From Prevotella sp. UBA6994 (GTDB lineage Bacteria > Bacteroidota > Bacteroidia > Bacteroidales > Bacteroidaceae): a stretch of DNA of 64,000 nt. Where the stretch lies: positions 412,120-476,119 of the forward strand of contig DJXW01000016.1 of NCBI GenBank assembly GCA_002449845.1. The letters run 5' to 3'. Below, in pieces: positions 17,095 through 25,958 of the stretch (position 1 is its first letter; each line of letters opens with the position of its first letter). The notes under the pieces are model-generated. The model was given only the letters and a program-made list of their open reading frames with translations, was not told the DNA's origin and searched no databases. The translations under genes were made by a program, and so were the position numbers.

Positions 17095-18420
17095 ATGAAA
17101 GTAATGAAATTTGGAGGCACTTCTGTCGGTAGCCCCGAAAGAATGAAAAACGTAGCCTCATTGGTAACTGAATCTGGCGAACCTACATTTGTAGTGCTTT
17201 CTGCCATGAGTGGTACAACCAATTCTCTTGTGGAGATTTCGGACTATTTGTACAAGAAGAACCCCGAGGGTGCAAACGAGATCATCAACACCTTGGAGAA
17301 GAAATACATGGGACATGTGGAAGAACTCTACTCTACGGAGGAATACAAGCAGAAGACACGCGACTTCCTTCATGAGGAGTTCGACTACCTTCGTTCTTTC
17401 ACCAAAGACATCTTTACCAGCTTCGAGGAAAAGAGCATCGTGGCACAAGGCGAGGTGATAAGCACGAACATGATGACCAACTACTTGCAGGAGTGCGGTA
17501 TTCAGACTTGCTTGATTTCTGCTCTCGACTTCATGAGAACCGACAAGAACTCTGAGCCTGACCCACAATACATCAAGGAGAAGTTGAATGCCATCCTGAA
17601 CGACAAGAATGATTTCCAAATCTACATCACTCAGGGATTTATCTGCAGAAACGCTTACGGCGAGATAGACAATCTCCAGCGCGGTGGTTCTGACTATACC
17701 GCCTCCTTGGTGGGTGCTGCCATCAATGCAGAGGAAATACAGATCTGGACAGACATCGACGGAATGCACAACAACGACCCACGTGTGGTTGACAAGACGG
17801 AAGCCGTGCGCCAACTCAACTTTGAAGAGGCTGCCGAGCTGGCTTACTTCGGTGCGAAAATTCTCCACCCCACTTGCATCCAACCAGCCAAATACGCAGG
17901 CATTCCCGTGAGGATGAAAAACACGATGGATCCCAAGGCAGAGGGTACAATCGTTGACAACGTCATCGTGAGGGGAAAAATCAAGGCCGTTGCCGCCAAA
18001 GACAACATCACCGCCATCAAGATCAAGTCTTCACGTATGTTGCTCGCTACGGGTTTCTTGCGTAAGGTCTTTGAGATTTTCGAGAGTTACCAAACGCCCA
18101 TCGACATGATTGCCACCTCTGAGGTTGGTGTCTCGATGAGTATTGACAACGACGCACACCTCAACGAAATTGTTGACGAACTGAAGAAATATGGTACCGT
18201 TACCGTAGATAGCGACATGACCATCATCTGCGTGGTGGGCGACCTTGACTGGAGCAACCTCGGCTTCGAGACATTGGCAACAGAAGCGATGAAGAACATT
18301 CCCGTGAGAATGATTTCATACGGCGGAAGCAATTACAACATCTCATTCCTCATCAAGGGCTCTGACAAGAAACGTGCCTTGCAGAACTTGAGCGATATGT
18401 TATTCAATAAGGACAAATAA
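17095..18420 (+). CDS. lysC: aspartate kinase (monofunctional)
   Basis: 441 residues. 'MKFGGTSVGSPERMKNVA' is the N-terminal kinase signature; 'QRGGSDYTASLVGAAI' and 'IWTDIDGMHNNDPR' complete the active site. Two ACT-type regulatory segments follow (about 300-441), including 'ATSEVGVSMSIDN' and 'GSNYNISFLIKG', so lysine or threonine feedback is likely. No homoserine dehydrogenase domain is present. It starts 11 bases after the FtsE-like gene and precedes lysA. Confidence 0.94.
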   Translation: MKVMKFGGTSVGSPERMKNVASLVTESGEPTFVVLSAMSGTTNSLVEISDYLYKKNPEGANEIINTLEKKYMGHVEELYSTEEYKQKTRDFLHEEFDYLRSFTKDIFTSFEEKSIVAQGEVISTNMMTNYLQECGIQTCLISALDFMRTDKNSEPDPQYIKEKLNAILNDKNDFQIYITQGFICRNAYGEIDNLQRGGSDYTASLVGAAINAEEIQIWTDIDGMHNNDPRVVDKTEAVRQLNFEEAAELAYFGAKILHPTCIQPAKYAGIPVRMKNTMDPKAEGTIVDNVIVRGKIKAVAAKDNITAIKIKSSRMLLATGFLRKVFEIFESYQTPIDMIATSEVGVSMSIDNDAHLNEIVDELKKYGTVTVDSDMTIICVVGDLDWSNLGFETLATEAMKNIPVRMISYGGSNYNISFLIKGSDKKRALQNLSDMLFNKDK

Positions 18421-18441
18421 CACAAACACAACACGACACAA

Positions 18442-19602
18442 ATGATTAAGGGTTCATTTCCAACAGAACGGTTCCAGAAGATGAAGACGCCCTTCTACTA
18501 TTACGACACAGACTTGCTCCGCAAGACGCTGAAGGCCATCAATGACGAAACCCGAAAGCACAAGGGATATGTGGTTCACTATGCCGTGAAAGCCAATGCC
18601 AACCCCAAAGTGCTGAACGTGATTTGTCAGGCTGGATTGGGAGCTGATTGCGTGAGTGGCGGAGAGATAGAGGCTGCCATCAAGGCTGGCTTCCCTGCCA
18701 ACAAGATTGTGTACGCTGGCGTTGGCAAGAGCGATTGGGAAATCAACCTGGGACTCCAAAATAACATTTTCTGCTTCAACGTGGAAAGCATTCCTGAACT
18801 GGAAGTCATCAACCTCCTGGCAGGAAAGAAGAAAAAAGTGGCAAGGGTCTGTTTCCGCATCAATCCCAACGTAGGTGCCCACACCCATGCCAACATCACC
18901 ACCGGATTGGCAGAAAACAAGTTTGGCATTGCCATGGGAGACATGGAAAAGGTGATTAACGAAGCGAAACGAATGAAAAACGTGAAGTTCATTGGTCTGC
19001 ATTTCCATATCGGTTCCCAAATACTCGACATGGGCGACTTCGAGGCATTGTGCAACCGTATCAATGACTTGCAAAACCAATTGGAGAAGCATCGGATAGT
19101 CGTTGAAAACATCAACGTAGGTGGCGGACTGGGCATCAGCTATGACCATCCCAACCATTTGCAGATTCCTGATTTCAAGGCTTACTTTGATACCTATGCC
19201 AAGAAGCTCAAGCTACGCAACGGCCAGAAACTACACTTCGAGCTGGGACGTGCCGTGGTTGGCCAATGTGGTTCACTCATCACACGTGTGCTATACGTGA
19301 AAGAAGGAGTATGCAAGCAATTTGCCATCGTCGATGCTGGAATGACCGACCTCATCCGTCCTGCCCTTTACAACGCTTACCATCGCATAGAGAACATCAG
19401 CAGTGATGAGCCCGTAGAGGCATACGATGTGGTGGGACCCATTTGTGAATCAAGTGATGTGTTTGGTAAGGCTATAGACATCAACAAATGTCACCGTGGC
19501 GACCTGATAGCATTGCGTAGCGCAGGTGCTTACGGTGAAATCATGGCAAGCCAATACAACTGTAGGAAGCTGCCAAAAGGATATATAAAAGAAGAATTAT
19601 AA
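18442..19602 (+). CDS. lysA: diaminopimelate decarboxylase
   Basis: 386 residues. The PLP lysine is in 'HYAVKANANPKVL'; other motifs are 'GLHFHIGSQI', 'VGGGLGISYDHP', 'FELGRAVVGQCGSL', 'GPICESSDVF' and 'AGAYGEIMASQYN'. It removes CO2 from meso-DAP to give lysine. It lies 21 bases after lysC, so the pair forms a lysine biosynthesis unit. Bacteroidales LysA proteins are often this size. Confidence 0.95.
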   Translation: MIKGSFPTERFQKMKTPFYYYDTDLLRKTLKAINDETRKHKGYVVHYAVKANANPKVLNVICQAGLGADCVSGGEIEAAIKAGFPANKIVYAGVGKSDWEINLGLQNNIFCFNVESIPELEVINLLAGKKKKVARVCFRINPNVGAHTHANITTGLAENKFGIAMGDMEKVINEAKRMKNVKFIGLHFHIGSQILDMGDFEALCNRINDLQNQLEKHRIVVENINVGGGLGISYDHPNHLQIPDFKAYFDTYAKKLKLRNGQKLHFELGRAVVGQCGSLITRVLYVKEGVCKQFAIVDAGMTDLIRPALYNAYHRIENISSDEPVEAYDVVGPICESSDVFGKAIDINKCHRGDLIALRSAGAYGEIMASQYNCRKLPKGYIKEEL

Positions 19603-19603
19603 A

Positions 19604-20812
19604 ATGCTTATCGACCTGACATCGATTTTAGCAAGTGTCATTCTCATTGTACTTGCAGTAATGAGTTGGTTTTCTAACCCTTTCTTCAGGGCGAGAAATC
19701 TTTTCGCACCCAATCTTTCCCTCGACGAAGAATCTAATGAGGGGGATGATTCCGCCGGAGAGACTCGTCTTCCTGCCCAGGAACCGTCGTTCAAAAAATG
19801 GCCGCGAATATCCATACTCATTACCGCTCACGACAATGCACTGGAACTTGACAACCATCTTCCCACCTTGCTCTCACAAGACTACCCTGGTATCTTTGAA
19901 GTGATTGTAGTGGCGGAAAAGGGAGATGGCTCAACCGAAGATGTATTGAAAAGATACTTGAACAATCGCCGGTTGTATTACACGTTCATCCCCGACTCCT
20001 CACGTTACATGAGCAGAAAGAAACTGATGATCACCTTGGGCGTGAAAGCTGCCCGCTACGAATGGATATTGCTGACTGAAGCCAGCAGCACACCATTGTC
20101 GGACACGTGGTTGAAGACCATTGCCAAGAACATGACTCCAGACAATAATTTGGTGCTCGGCTATAGCAATTACGTCAAGGAGGCACCTGCCTACTATCGC
20201 TTCGAGCAACTGAGAACATCATGTTATTGCCTGAACAAGGCGAAGAATGGCATTGCTTATCGTACCAATTCCAATAACGTTGCATTCAGGAAAGAAGACT
20301 TCATCGGCAAAGACGGATACAGGGGAAACTTGCAATTCCTTCGTGGAGAATACGATTTCTTGGTCAACAAATATGCGAAGAAGGAAAAGACGGCGGTGGA
20401 GACCGACATCAATGCGTGGGTAGTAGATGCCAAGCCGTCTAAAAAGTTATGGAGGCAGCAACACGCCAACTATCTTTGTGTGCGCCAGCATCTGAGAAGG
20501 AGCAAGCGATTCCGATTGATTTACAACTTTGACCATTGCCTGTTCCACCTCAATTACTTGGCTATTTTGTTGGCATTGGTTTTCTCCATCTTCACCTCTC
20601 GCTGGATCATCACGGGCATAGCTGCACTCATGCTTGTCCTCACCGTGCTCGTTCGCACGAGGATAGCTCGCCAGGTGCTGAAACGAGCCAAGACACAGAT
20701 TCCCGTCTGGAAGATTGTACCTTACGAGATTTCCATCCTCTGGCGCACCATCAAGTATTTCATTTGGTACATACGTACCGACAAGACAGAGTTTTCAAGT
20801 CATAAGGTATGA
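19604..20812 (+). CDS. membrane glycosyltransferase, family 2
   Basis: 402 residues. An N-terminal membrane segment (about 6-23) leads to a GT2 domain with 'RISILITAHDNALELDNHLP', 'EVIVVAEKGDGSTEDVL' and 'WILLTEASSTPLSDTWL', where the usual metal-binding DxD is replaced by 'EASST'. Two more membrane segments are near residues 310-335 and 340-355. It starts 1 base after lysA and its end overlaps the next gene by 4 bases. Donor and acceptor are unknown. An active-site change is possible because the DxD is not seen. Confidence 0.8.
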   Translation: MLIDLTSILASVILIVLAVMSWFSNPFFRARNLFAPNLSLDEESNEGDDSAGETRLPAQEPSFKKWPRISILITAHDNALELDNHLPTLLSQDYPGIFEVIVVAEKGDGSTEDVLKRYLNNRRLYYTFIPDSSRYMSRKKLMITLGVKAARYEWILLTEASSTPLSDTWLKTIAKNMTPDNNLVLGYSNYVKEAPAYYRFEQLRTSCYCLNKAKNGIAYRTNSNNVAFRKEDFIGKDGYRGNLQFLRGEYDFLVNKYAKKEKTAVETDINAWVVDAKPSKKLWRQQHANYLCVRQHLRRSKRFRLIYNFDHCLFHLNYLAILLALVFSIFTSRWIITGIAALMLVLTVLVRTRIARQVLKRAKTQIPVWKIVPYEISILWRTIKYFIWYIRTDKTEFSSHKV

Positions 20813-21636
20813 GAATCCAGATATACGCATCAGACAAGACACGGAATGATGAGACCAGCGGTCCGTTGATTTCTTCATTGGAGCACGCTTACCGCGAGCA
20901 GTCGGGCGTGATTCTCACCGACGAGAATCCCGACATCGTACACATCTTCGGAGCTTGGGAGCATGAAACTGCCAAGTATGCAGCTCTCCTCCATAAGAAG
21001 ACCATCCCTTACGTGTATTCTCCATTGGGAGGCTTGATGCCCTGGAAACTGAAAAGAACCTCTTTGGAAGAAAGCCAACTTGTGTTGTACGACTCGCAAA
21101 AGAGGATGACCATGCAAGCATCCATGATTCATGTCTGCGGACAATTGGAAAGGCAGTCGGTAGAGAATACCACCTGGAACAAGAACATCATTCTCCTCAA
21201 GAACCCGGTCGTCACCAACGACATCTCCGTGGAGACAATGACAGAGGAGATGCTGAAGACCTACGGGGAAATCATTGCCAGCTACCATTTCAAGGTACAC
21301 GAGGAGATACAAAACAAAGTAAGCAACTTAGAGGAAGAGGATGAAAACATCCGACTCATCTTCGGGAAAATTCTGGCGGCACAACACCAGTTTCATCGCG
21401 GCTATATCATGCAGGAAACGTTAGACGACCTGTCACACGTGATGACTGCCGCCGACTACGACGAGGATGCGATGGAAAACCTGTTGCGCAAGCATCGGCT
21501 CGATGGGTTTGCTGCCCGACTGGAACAAGTGTTGTTAGACAACTCTACCCTCACCGAGGGGTTTACCACCCTACCACCAATACAAGACAAAGGAACAGAA
21601 CAGATAAAAGAATCCATTACACATTACCAACAATAA
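20809..21636 (+). CDS. glycosyltransferase-4-like N-terminal domain with unknown C-terminal part
   Basis: 275 residues. The first 140 look like the N-terminal half of a GT4 enzyme: 'PDIVHIFGAWEHETAKYAAL', 'PYVYSPLGGLMPWKL' and 'ASMIHVCGQLERQ'. The C-terminal nucleotide-sugar-binding half is missing. It is replaced by an acidic, probably helical region (about 150-250) that I do not recognise. It overlaps the GT2 gene (ATGA), so the two proteins are probably made together. It may be a regulator or partner of the GT2 enzyme; this is a guess from the arrangement. Confidence 0.6.
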   Translation: MRIQIYASDKTRNDETSGPLISSLEHAYREQSGVILTDENPDIVHIFGAWEHETAKYAALLHKKTIPYVYSPLGGLMPWKLKRTSLEESQLVLYDSQKRMTMQASMIHVCGQLERQSVENTTWNKNIILLKNPVVTNDISVETMTEEMLKTYGEIIASYHFKVHEEIQNKVSNLEEEDENIRLIFGKILAAQHQFHRGYIMQETLDDLSHVMTAADYDEDAMENLLRKHRLDGFAARLEQVLLDNSTLTEGFTTLPPIQDKGTEQIKESITHYQQ

Positions 21637-21647
21637 ATCGATTCACT

Positions 21648-23636
21648 ATGGCAAAATACGATATCAAGAACGACATGCGTTACCTGCAACTTCTCTCACG
21701 GTCATTCCCCACGATTGCAGAGGCAAGTGCAGAGGTCATCAACCTGCAATCTATCATGTACCTACCCAAGGGAACAGAGCATTTCCTGGCCGACTTACAT
21801 GGAGAGTATGAGGCTTTCCAGCACGTACTGAAGAATGCCTCTGGTAACATCAAGCGCAAGGTGAACGAACGCTTTGGTGACACCCTGCGTGAGATAGAGA
21901 AAAGGGAGCTATGCACACTCATCTATTATCCTGAGCAGAAACTGGAACTCGTCAAGTCTAAGGAGGAAGACATCAACGACTGGTACCACATCACTATCCA
22001 CCAACTGGTGAGTGTCTGTAGAGACGTGTCAAGCAAATATACACGTTCCAAGGTGAGGAAATCGCTGCCAAGCGACTTCAGTTACATCATCGAGGAACTG
22101 TTGCACGAAAGAACTGACGATGCCAACAAGGCGGCATACGTGAACGTCATCATCGAAACCATCATCTCTACGGGACGTGCAGACGATTTCATCATCGCCA
22201 TCTGCAATGTCATCCAACGACTGTCCATCGACCAACTCCATATCTTAGGCGACATCTATGACCGTGGACCTGGCGCTCACCTGATCATGGACATGATGAA
22301 ACGTTATGACAGATGGGATATTACATGGGGTAATCACGACATCCTATGGATGGGGGCTTGCGCCGGCAACAAGGCGTGCATCTGCAACGTGATTCGCCTT
22401 TCATTGCGCTACACCAATTTAGGGACGCTGGAGGATGGCTATGGCATCAATCTCGTGCCATTGGCAACCTTCGCCATGGAGACATACGGTGATGACCCCT
22501 GCAACGAGTTCCAACCCAGTTTGAGCGGCGGAGCCTCTAACATCGACGAAAAGACCATTCGCCTGACGGCTTTGATGCACAAGGCTATCTCCATCATCCA
22601 GTTTAAGGAAGAGGCAAAAATATACGAGCGTCACCCTGAATGGAACATGAAAGACAGGGAACTGCTGAAGTTCGTCGATTACCAAAAGGGCACCATTCGC
22701 TTGAACGGCAAGGAATATGAGTTGTTGAGCAGTTGCTTCCCCACCATCAACCCTGATAATCCCAATGCACTTACACCAGAGGAAGAGGCGTTGATGGACA
22801 AACTGTCCCACTCGTTCCTGGTAAGCGAGAAACTACATAAGCACGTCAAACTGCTGCTTCAGCACGGGTGTATGTATTCCGTGTTCAACAACAACCTGCT
22901 CTTCCACGCCTCCGTACCCATCAACGAGGATGGCAGCCTGAAAGAAGTAGAAATCTACCCTGGAAAAAAATACACGGGCAAAGACCTCATGCACTCCATC
23001 GGCATGATGATTCGCTCCGCCTTCCAAAACGATACGGATGTGAACGAACGCAAGTACGCCATCGACTATTTCCTCTACCTATGGTGCGGAAAAGACAGTC
23101 CTCTCTTCGACAAATCGAAGATGGCAACCTTTGAACGTTATTTCCTTAAAGAAAAGGAAACGCACGTAGAGGAGAAAGGCAATTACTTCAAATATCGTGA
23201 CGACTCAAAGATTGTAGATCGTATCTTAGACGCATTTGGACTGACGGGCGAAAACCGCCACATCATCAACGGACACGTACCCGTACACGTGATGAGCGGC
23301 GAAAATCCCATCAAAGCTGACGGTAGATTGATGGTGATTGACGGTGGCTTCTCTCAAGCCTACCACAAGGAGACGGGCATTGCCGGCTACACCCTTGTTT
23401 ATCATAGTCGTGGTTTTGAATTGGTTCAGCACGAACCATTTGCCAGTGCTTCTGATGCCATCCTTCGTGGCACAGACATCAAGAGCACCATTCAGATTGT
23501 GGAAATGGCTAACAGGAGAATGCTTGTGGCTGACACCGATAAGGGCGAGGAATTGCAAAAGCAAATCGAAGACCTCAAAGAACTCTTATATGCCTACCGA
23601 CACGGCTTCATCAAAGAGAGGGAAAGGAAGAAATAA
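21648..23636 (+). CDS. fbp: fructose-1,6-bisphosphatase, class III
   Basis: 662 residues, the size of the Firmicutes/Bacteroidetes class III enzyme. Metallophosphatase motifs are in order: 'FLADLHGEYEAF', 'LGDIYDRGPGAHLIMD', 'WGNHDILWMGA' and 'INGHVPVHVMSGE'. It dephosphorylates fructose 1,6-bisphosphate in gluconeogenesis. A terminator hairpin follows right after the stop. Confidence 0.95.
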   Translation: MAKYDIKNDMRYLQLLSRSFPTIAEASAEVINLQSIMYLPKGTEHFLADLHGEYEAFQHVLKNASGNIKRKVNERFGDTLREIEKRELCTLIYYPEQKLELVKSKEEDINDWYHITIHQLVSVCRDVSSKYTRSKVRKSLPSDFSYIIEELLHERTDDANKAAYVNVIIETIISTGRADDFIIAICNVIQRLSIDQLHILGDIYDRGPGAHLIMDMMKRYDRWDITWGNHDILWMGACAGNKACICNVIRLSLRYTNLGTLEDGYGINLVPLATFAMETYGDDPCNEFQPSLSGGASNIDEKTIRLTALMHKAISIIQFKEEAKIYERHPEWNMKDRELLKFVDYQKGTIRLNGKEYELLSSCFPTINPDNPNALTPEEEALMDKLSHSFLVSEKLHKHVKLLLQHGCMYSVFNNNLLFHASVPINEDGSLKEVEIYPGKKYTGKDLMHSIGMMIRSAFQNDTDVNERKYAIDYFLYLWCGKDSPLFDKSKMATFERYFLKEKETHVEEKGNYFKYRDDSKIVDRILDAFGLTGENRHIINGHVPVHVMSGENPIKADGRLMVIDGGFSQAYHKETGIAGYTLVYHSRGFELVQHEPFASASDAILRGTDIKSTIQIVEMANRRMLVADTDKGEELQKQIEDLKELLYAYRHGFIKERERKK

Positions 23637-23649
23637 AGAGTATATGCAC

Positions 23650-23690
23650 AAAGAATCCCTTCATTTTTTGAGGGGATTCTTTATTTGATT
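23650..23690 (+). terminator. rho-independent terminator after fbp
   Basis: The stem AAAGAATCCC (23650-23659) pairs with GGGATTCTTT (23673-23682) and is followed by a T-rich stretch. It lies 14 bases after the fbp stop codon. Confidence 0.8.
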
Positions 23691-23704
23691 TGATCAGGAA
23701 AAGA

Positions 23705-23882
23705 CATTTGTCACTTGTCACATTGTCACATGTGACAAACACACCTTCACATCATTTATCGATAAGAAAATAAGGAATTATTTTTTATATTAATATATTA
23801 TTATAATAATATATCAATTTCTCTCATTTATAAATGTTGAAGGTACTAATGTCACATGTGACATGTGACATGTGACATTTTT
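23705..23882. other. AT-rich tract flanked by TGTCACATGTGACA palindromes
   Basis: Part of a 618-base gap between fbp and the DUF3127 gene. TTGTCACATGTGACAA at 23723-23738 is a perfect 16-bp palindrome, preceded by two further TGTCAC words. ATGTCACATGTGACAT at 23849-23864 is another, extended by two more ATGTGACAT words to 23879. Between them, 23768-23820 is nearly pure A and T. No gene is visible. It could be a protein-binding site, an origin-like element or a relic of a mobile element. Confidence 0.6.
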
Positions 23883-24079
23883 AAATTGTGTCTTTTCCTG
23901 CACCATCTTTCCGTACTGCATAAACTATGTATAAGCATTGCATAAATATTCTTTGCGCATCGTAAACACTGCGTTTTGCTTTTTTAACACGAAAGTGGTA
24001 TTTTCTTAACAGATTTTTACACCTTCTTAAAGCCCGATTTTTGGTGATTGGGGATTTAAGAAGTAACTTTGCATCATGA

Positions 24080-24117
24080 TTAGAGAAAAAGTGGTGAGTG
24101 GTGAGAGGTGAGAGAAT
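24080..24117 (+). repeat. GGTGAG-rich dispersed repeat (module C), copy 1
   Basis: Reads TTAGAGAAAAAGTGGTGAG, then GTGAGAGGTGAGAG. Related stretches occur at 31569-31626 (plus) and 53678-53740 (minus), with a shared TTAGAGAA start and GGTGAG words. No coding potential is seen. Confidence 0.6.
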
Positions 24118-24206
24118 AGCTAAGGCTGATGGGATCTTTGACATGTGAATCTTTACGCCCCTGCGGGATTACTTAATAAAATAGGATGCCAACAAGCATA
24201 TCACTC

Positions 24207-24236
24207 AAAAAAATCCCTTCGGGATGAAGGGATTTT
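24207..24236 (-). terminator. terminator of the DUF3127 gene
   Basis: AAAATCCCTTC (24210-24220) pairs with GAAGGGATTTT (24226-24236) around a 5-base loop. On the minus strand the hairpin is followed by a T run. It lies 19 bases beyond the stop codon. Confidence 0.75.
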
Positions 24237-24254
24237 GGATGTGTGAGTCGGTTG

Positions 24255-24662
24255 TTAGAAAGGCAGGTCGTCTGCGCTCTCCCCTTCTGTGGAAGAAGGT
24301 GGGAAGGGAGCTTGTCCGCCATCCTGTGCGGGAGCCACGGGGGCAGCAGGAGCAGCAAAAGCAGCGGGCATGCCCTGTGCGCCCAACGAAGCAGGATCAA
24401 CCAAACGAACATCAAATGCGCGAATGCTGTTGAACCATCTGCCTTGATACTCATGGGCATCTATATCAAATGACACTAACACCTCTTGTCCTACCTGGAT
24501 ATTAAAACGTTGCAGACGGTCAGCACCAAAAACAGAGAATACCATCTTGTGAGGATATGACTCATGAGTCTCTATCACAAAATCCTGCGCTTTCCATTCT
24601 CCACGTGCCGAGACACCTGAACGAGGTTCAAGTGCCTGAATAATTTTACCTTGTAATTCCAT
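24255..24662 (-). CDS. DUF3127 protein with SSB-like acidic tail
   Basis: 135 residues. The first 90 ('MELQGKIIQALEPRSGVSARG', trimmed, then 'WKAQDFVIETHESYPHKMVF' and 'NIQVGQEVLVSFDIDAHEYQ') match the Bacteroidetes DUF3127 family, an OB-fold type. A Pro/Ala/Gly-rich linker follows, and the last residues are 'ESADDLPF', almost the DDDIPF tail that SSB uses to recruit repair proteins. This makes a single-strand DNA-binding role likely but unproven. The gene is divergent from dnaN. Confidence 0.8.
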   Translation of the reverse strand: MELQGKIIQALEPRSGVSARGEWKAQDFVIETHESYPHKMVFSVFGADRLQRFNIQVGQEVLVSFDIDAHEYQGRWFNSIRAFDVRLVDPASLGAQGMPAAFAAPAAPVAPAQDGGQAPFPPSSTEGESADDLPF

Positions 24663-24740
24663 TCTTTTATTGATTTAAGCTGTTTTTCGTTGCGAAATTA
24701 ATAAAATAGTTCTAAAAAAAGAAACTTTTCATATTATTTT

Positions 24741-24772
24741 TTTGTTTTGACCATTGCTTTTTTGTATTTTTG
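24741..24772 (+). promoter_or_regulatory. promoter of dnaN
   Basis: TTTG (24741-24744), 20-base spacer, TATTTTTG (24765-24772): a full match to the Bacteroidetes consensus, 34 bases before the dnaN ATG. Confidence 0.8.
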
Positions 24773-24806
24773 TGCCTAAAAAGAAATAATTTAAAAATAC
24801 AGAAAA

Positions 24807-25931
24807 ATGAGATTTACCATATCCAGTAGCTTGCTCAGCAACCGTCTGCAGACGTTGTCGAAAGTAATCAATAGCAAGAATGCACTGCCTATACTCGACA
24901 GTTTTCTTTTTGAAGTATATAATAATCAAATCGTTATCACGGCAAGTGATAGCGAGACGGTGATGAAATCCACCCTGACGCTTGACGAATGTGACGGTGA
25001 GGGAACATTTGCCGTACCCAACCGCACCATATTGGATGCCGTGAAAGAATTGGCAGAGCAGCCGCTCACCTTCGACGTAGATACGGAAAAATGTATCATA
25101 CAGATTTCCTACCAGAACGGTATCTATAAGTTCACCACTCAGAATGCAGACGAATATCCACGCTCTCAGAGCATCCCCGACGGAGCCACGGTAATCTCGG
25201 TAGATGCTGCCATCCTGAGCGACAACATCACCCGCTCTATCTTTGCTACGGCACAAGACGAACTGCGCCCCGTGATGAACGGTATCTACTTCGACCTGAC
25301 ACCAGAAGGGTTAGCAATTGTTGCCAGCGACGGTCATAAGTTGGTGCGCAACAAGAATTTCAGCATCAAGAGCGACATCCCTGCTTCATTTATCATGCCT
25401 AAGAAGCCTGCCAACCTCTTGAAGAACGTATTGGCAAAGGACAGTGGCGATGTGGTCATTAAATTTGATGACAGGAGCGCAGAAATCAGTTTCTCCGACG
25501 GTATGCTGGCTTGCAGACTGATTGAGGGCCGTTACCCCAACTACAACTCGGTAATTCCCCAAAACAACCCGAACCAACTCACCATAGACCGCAAATCGCT
25601 CATCGGCACCCTGCGCCGTGTGTTACCTTTTGCCAGCGAGAGCAGTCAGCTCATCCGCTTCCATTTAGAAACAGGCAAGTTGGTTCTTTCATCCGAAGAC
25701 ATCGACTTCGCTACAAGCGCCAAGGAAGAAATAGCATGTGAATATACGGGACAGAACATGAACATCGGCTTCAAGGGCAGTTCGCTGACCGAGATTCTGA
25801 ACAACCTCGACAGCGATGAAGTAATCATCCAACTGGCAGACCCCAGTCGTGCCGGTATCATCATCCCTGCCGAGCAACCAGAGAACGAGGATGTGCTGAT
25901 GCTCATCATGCCTATGCTTCTTAATGAATAA
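24807..25931 (+). CDS. dnaN: DNA polymerase III beta subunit (sliding clamp)
   Basis: 374 residues, typical length. It has the three-domain clamp pattern: 'MRFTISSSLLSNRLQTLSKV', 'ALPILDSFLFEV', 'ELRPVMNGIYFDL' with 'IVASDGHKLV', and the C-terminal 'ADPSRAGIIIPAEQPENEDV' and 'LMLIMPMLLNE'. It encircles DNA and tethers the replicative polymerase. dnaA and recF are not adjacent, so this is not a classic origin cluster. It is followed closely by an exonuclease gene. Confidence 0.96.
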   Translation: MRFTISSSLLSNRLQTLSKVINSKNALPILDSFLFEVYNNQIVITASDSETVMKSTLTLDECDGEGTFAVPNRTILDAVKELAEQPLTFDVDTEKCIIQISYQNGIYKFTTQNADEYPRSQSIPDGATVISVDAAILSDNITRSIFATAQDELRPVMNGIYFDLTPEGLAIVASDGHKLVRNKNFSIKSDIPASFIMPKKPANLLKNVLAKDSGDVVIKFDDRSAEISFSDGMLACRLIEGRYPNYNSVIPQNNPNQLTIDRKSLIGTLRRVLPFASESSQLIRFHLETGKLVLSSEDIDFATSAKEEIACEYTGQNMNIGFKGSSLTEILNNLDSDEVIIQLADPSRAGIIIPAEQPENEDVLMLIMPMLLNE

Positions 25932-25958
25932 CGACCATCAAACGACACATCAGTTCAC

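Noticed and set aside
24663..24806. Replication origin next to dnaN
   Set aside because: No dnaA, recF or DnaA-box cluster is seen; the stretch is explained by two divergent promoters.
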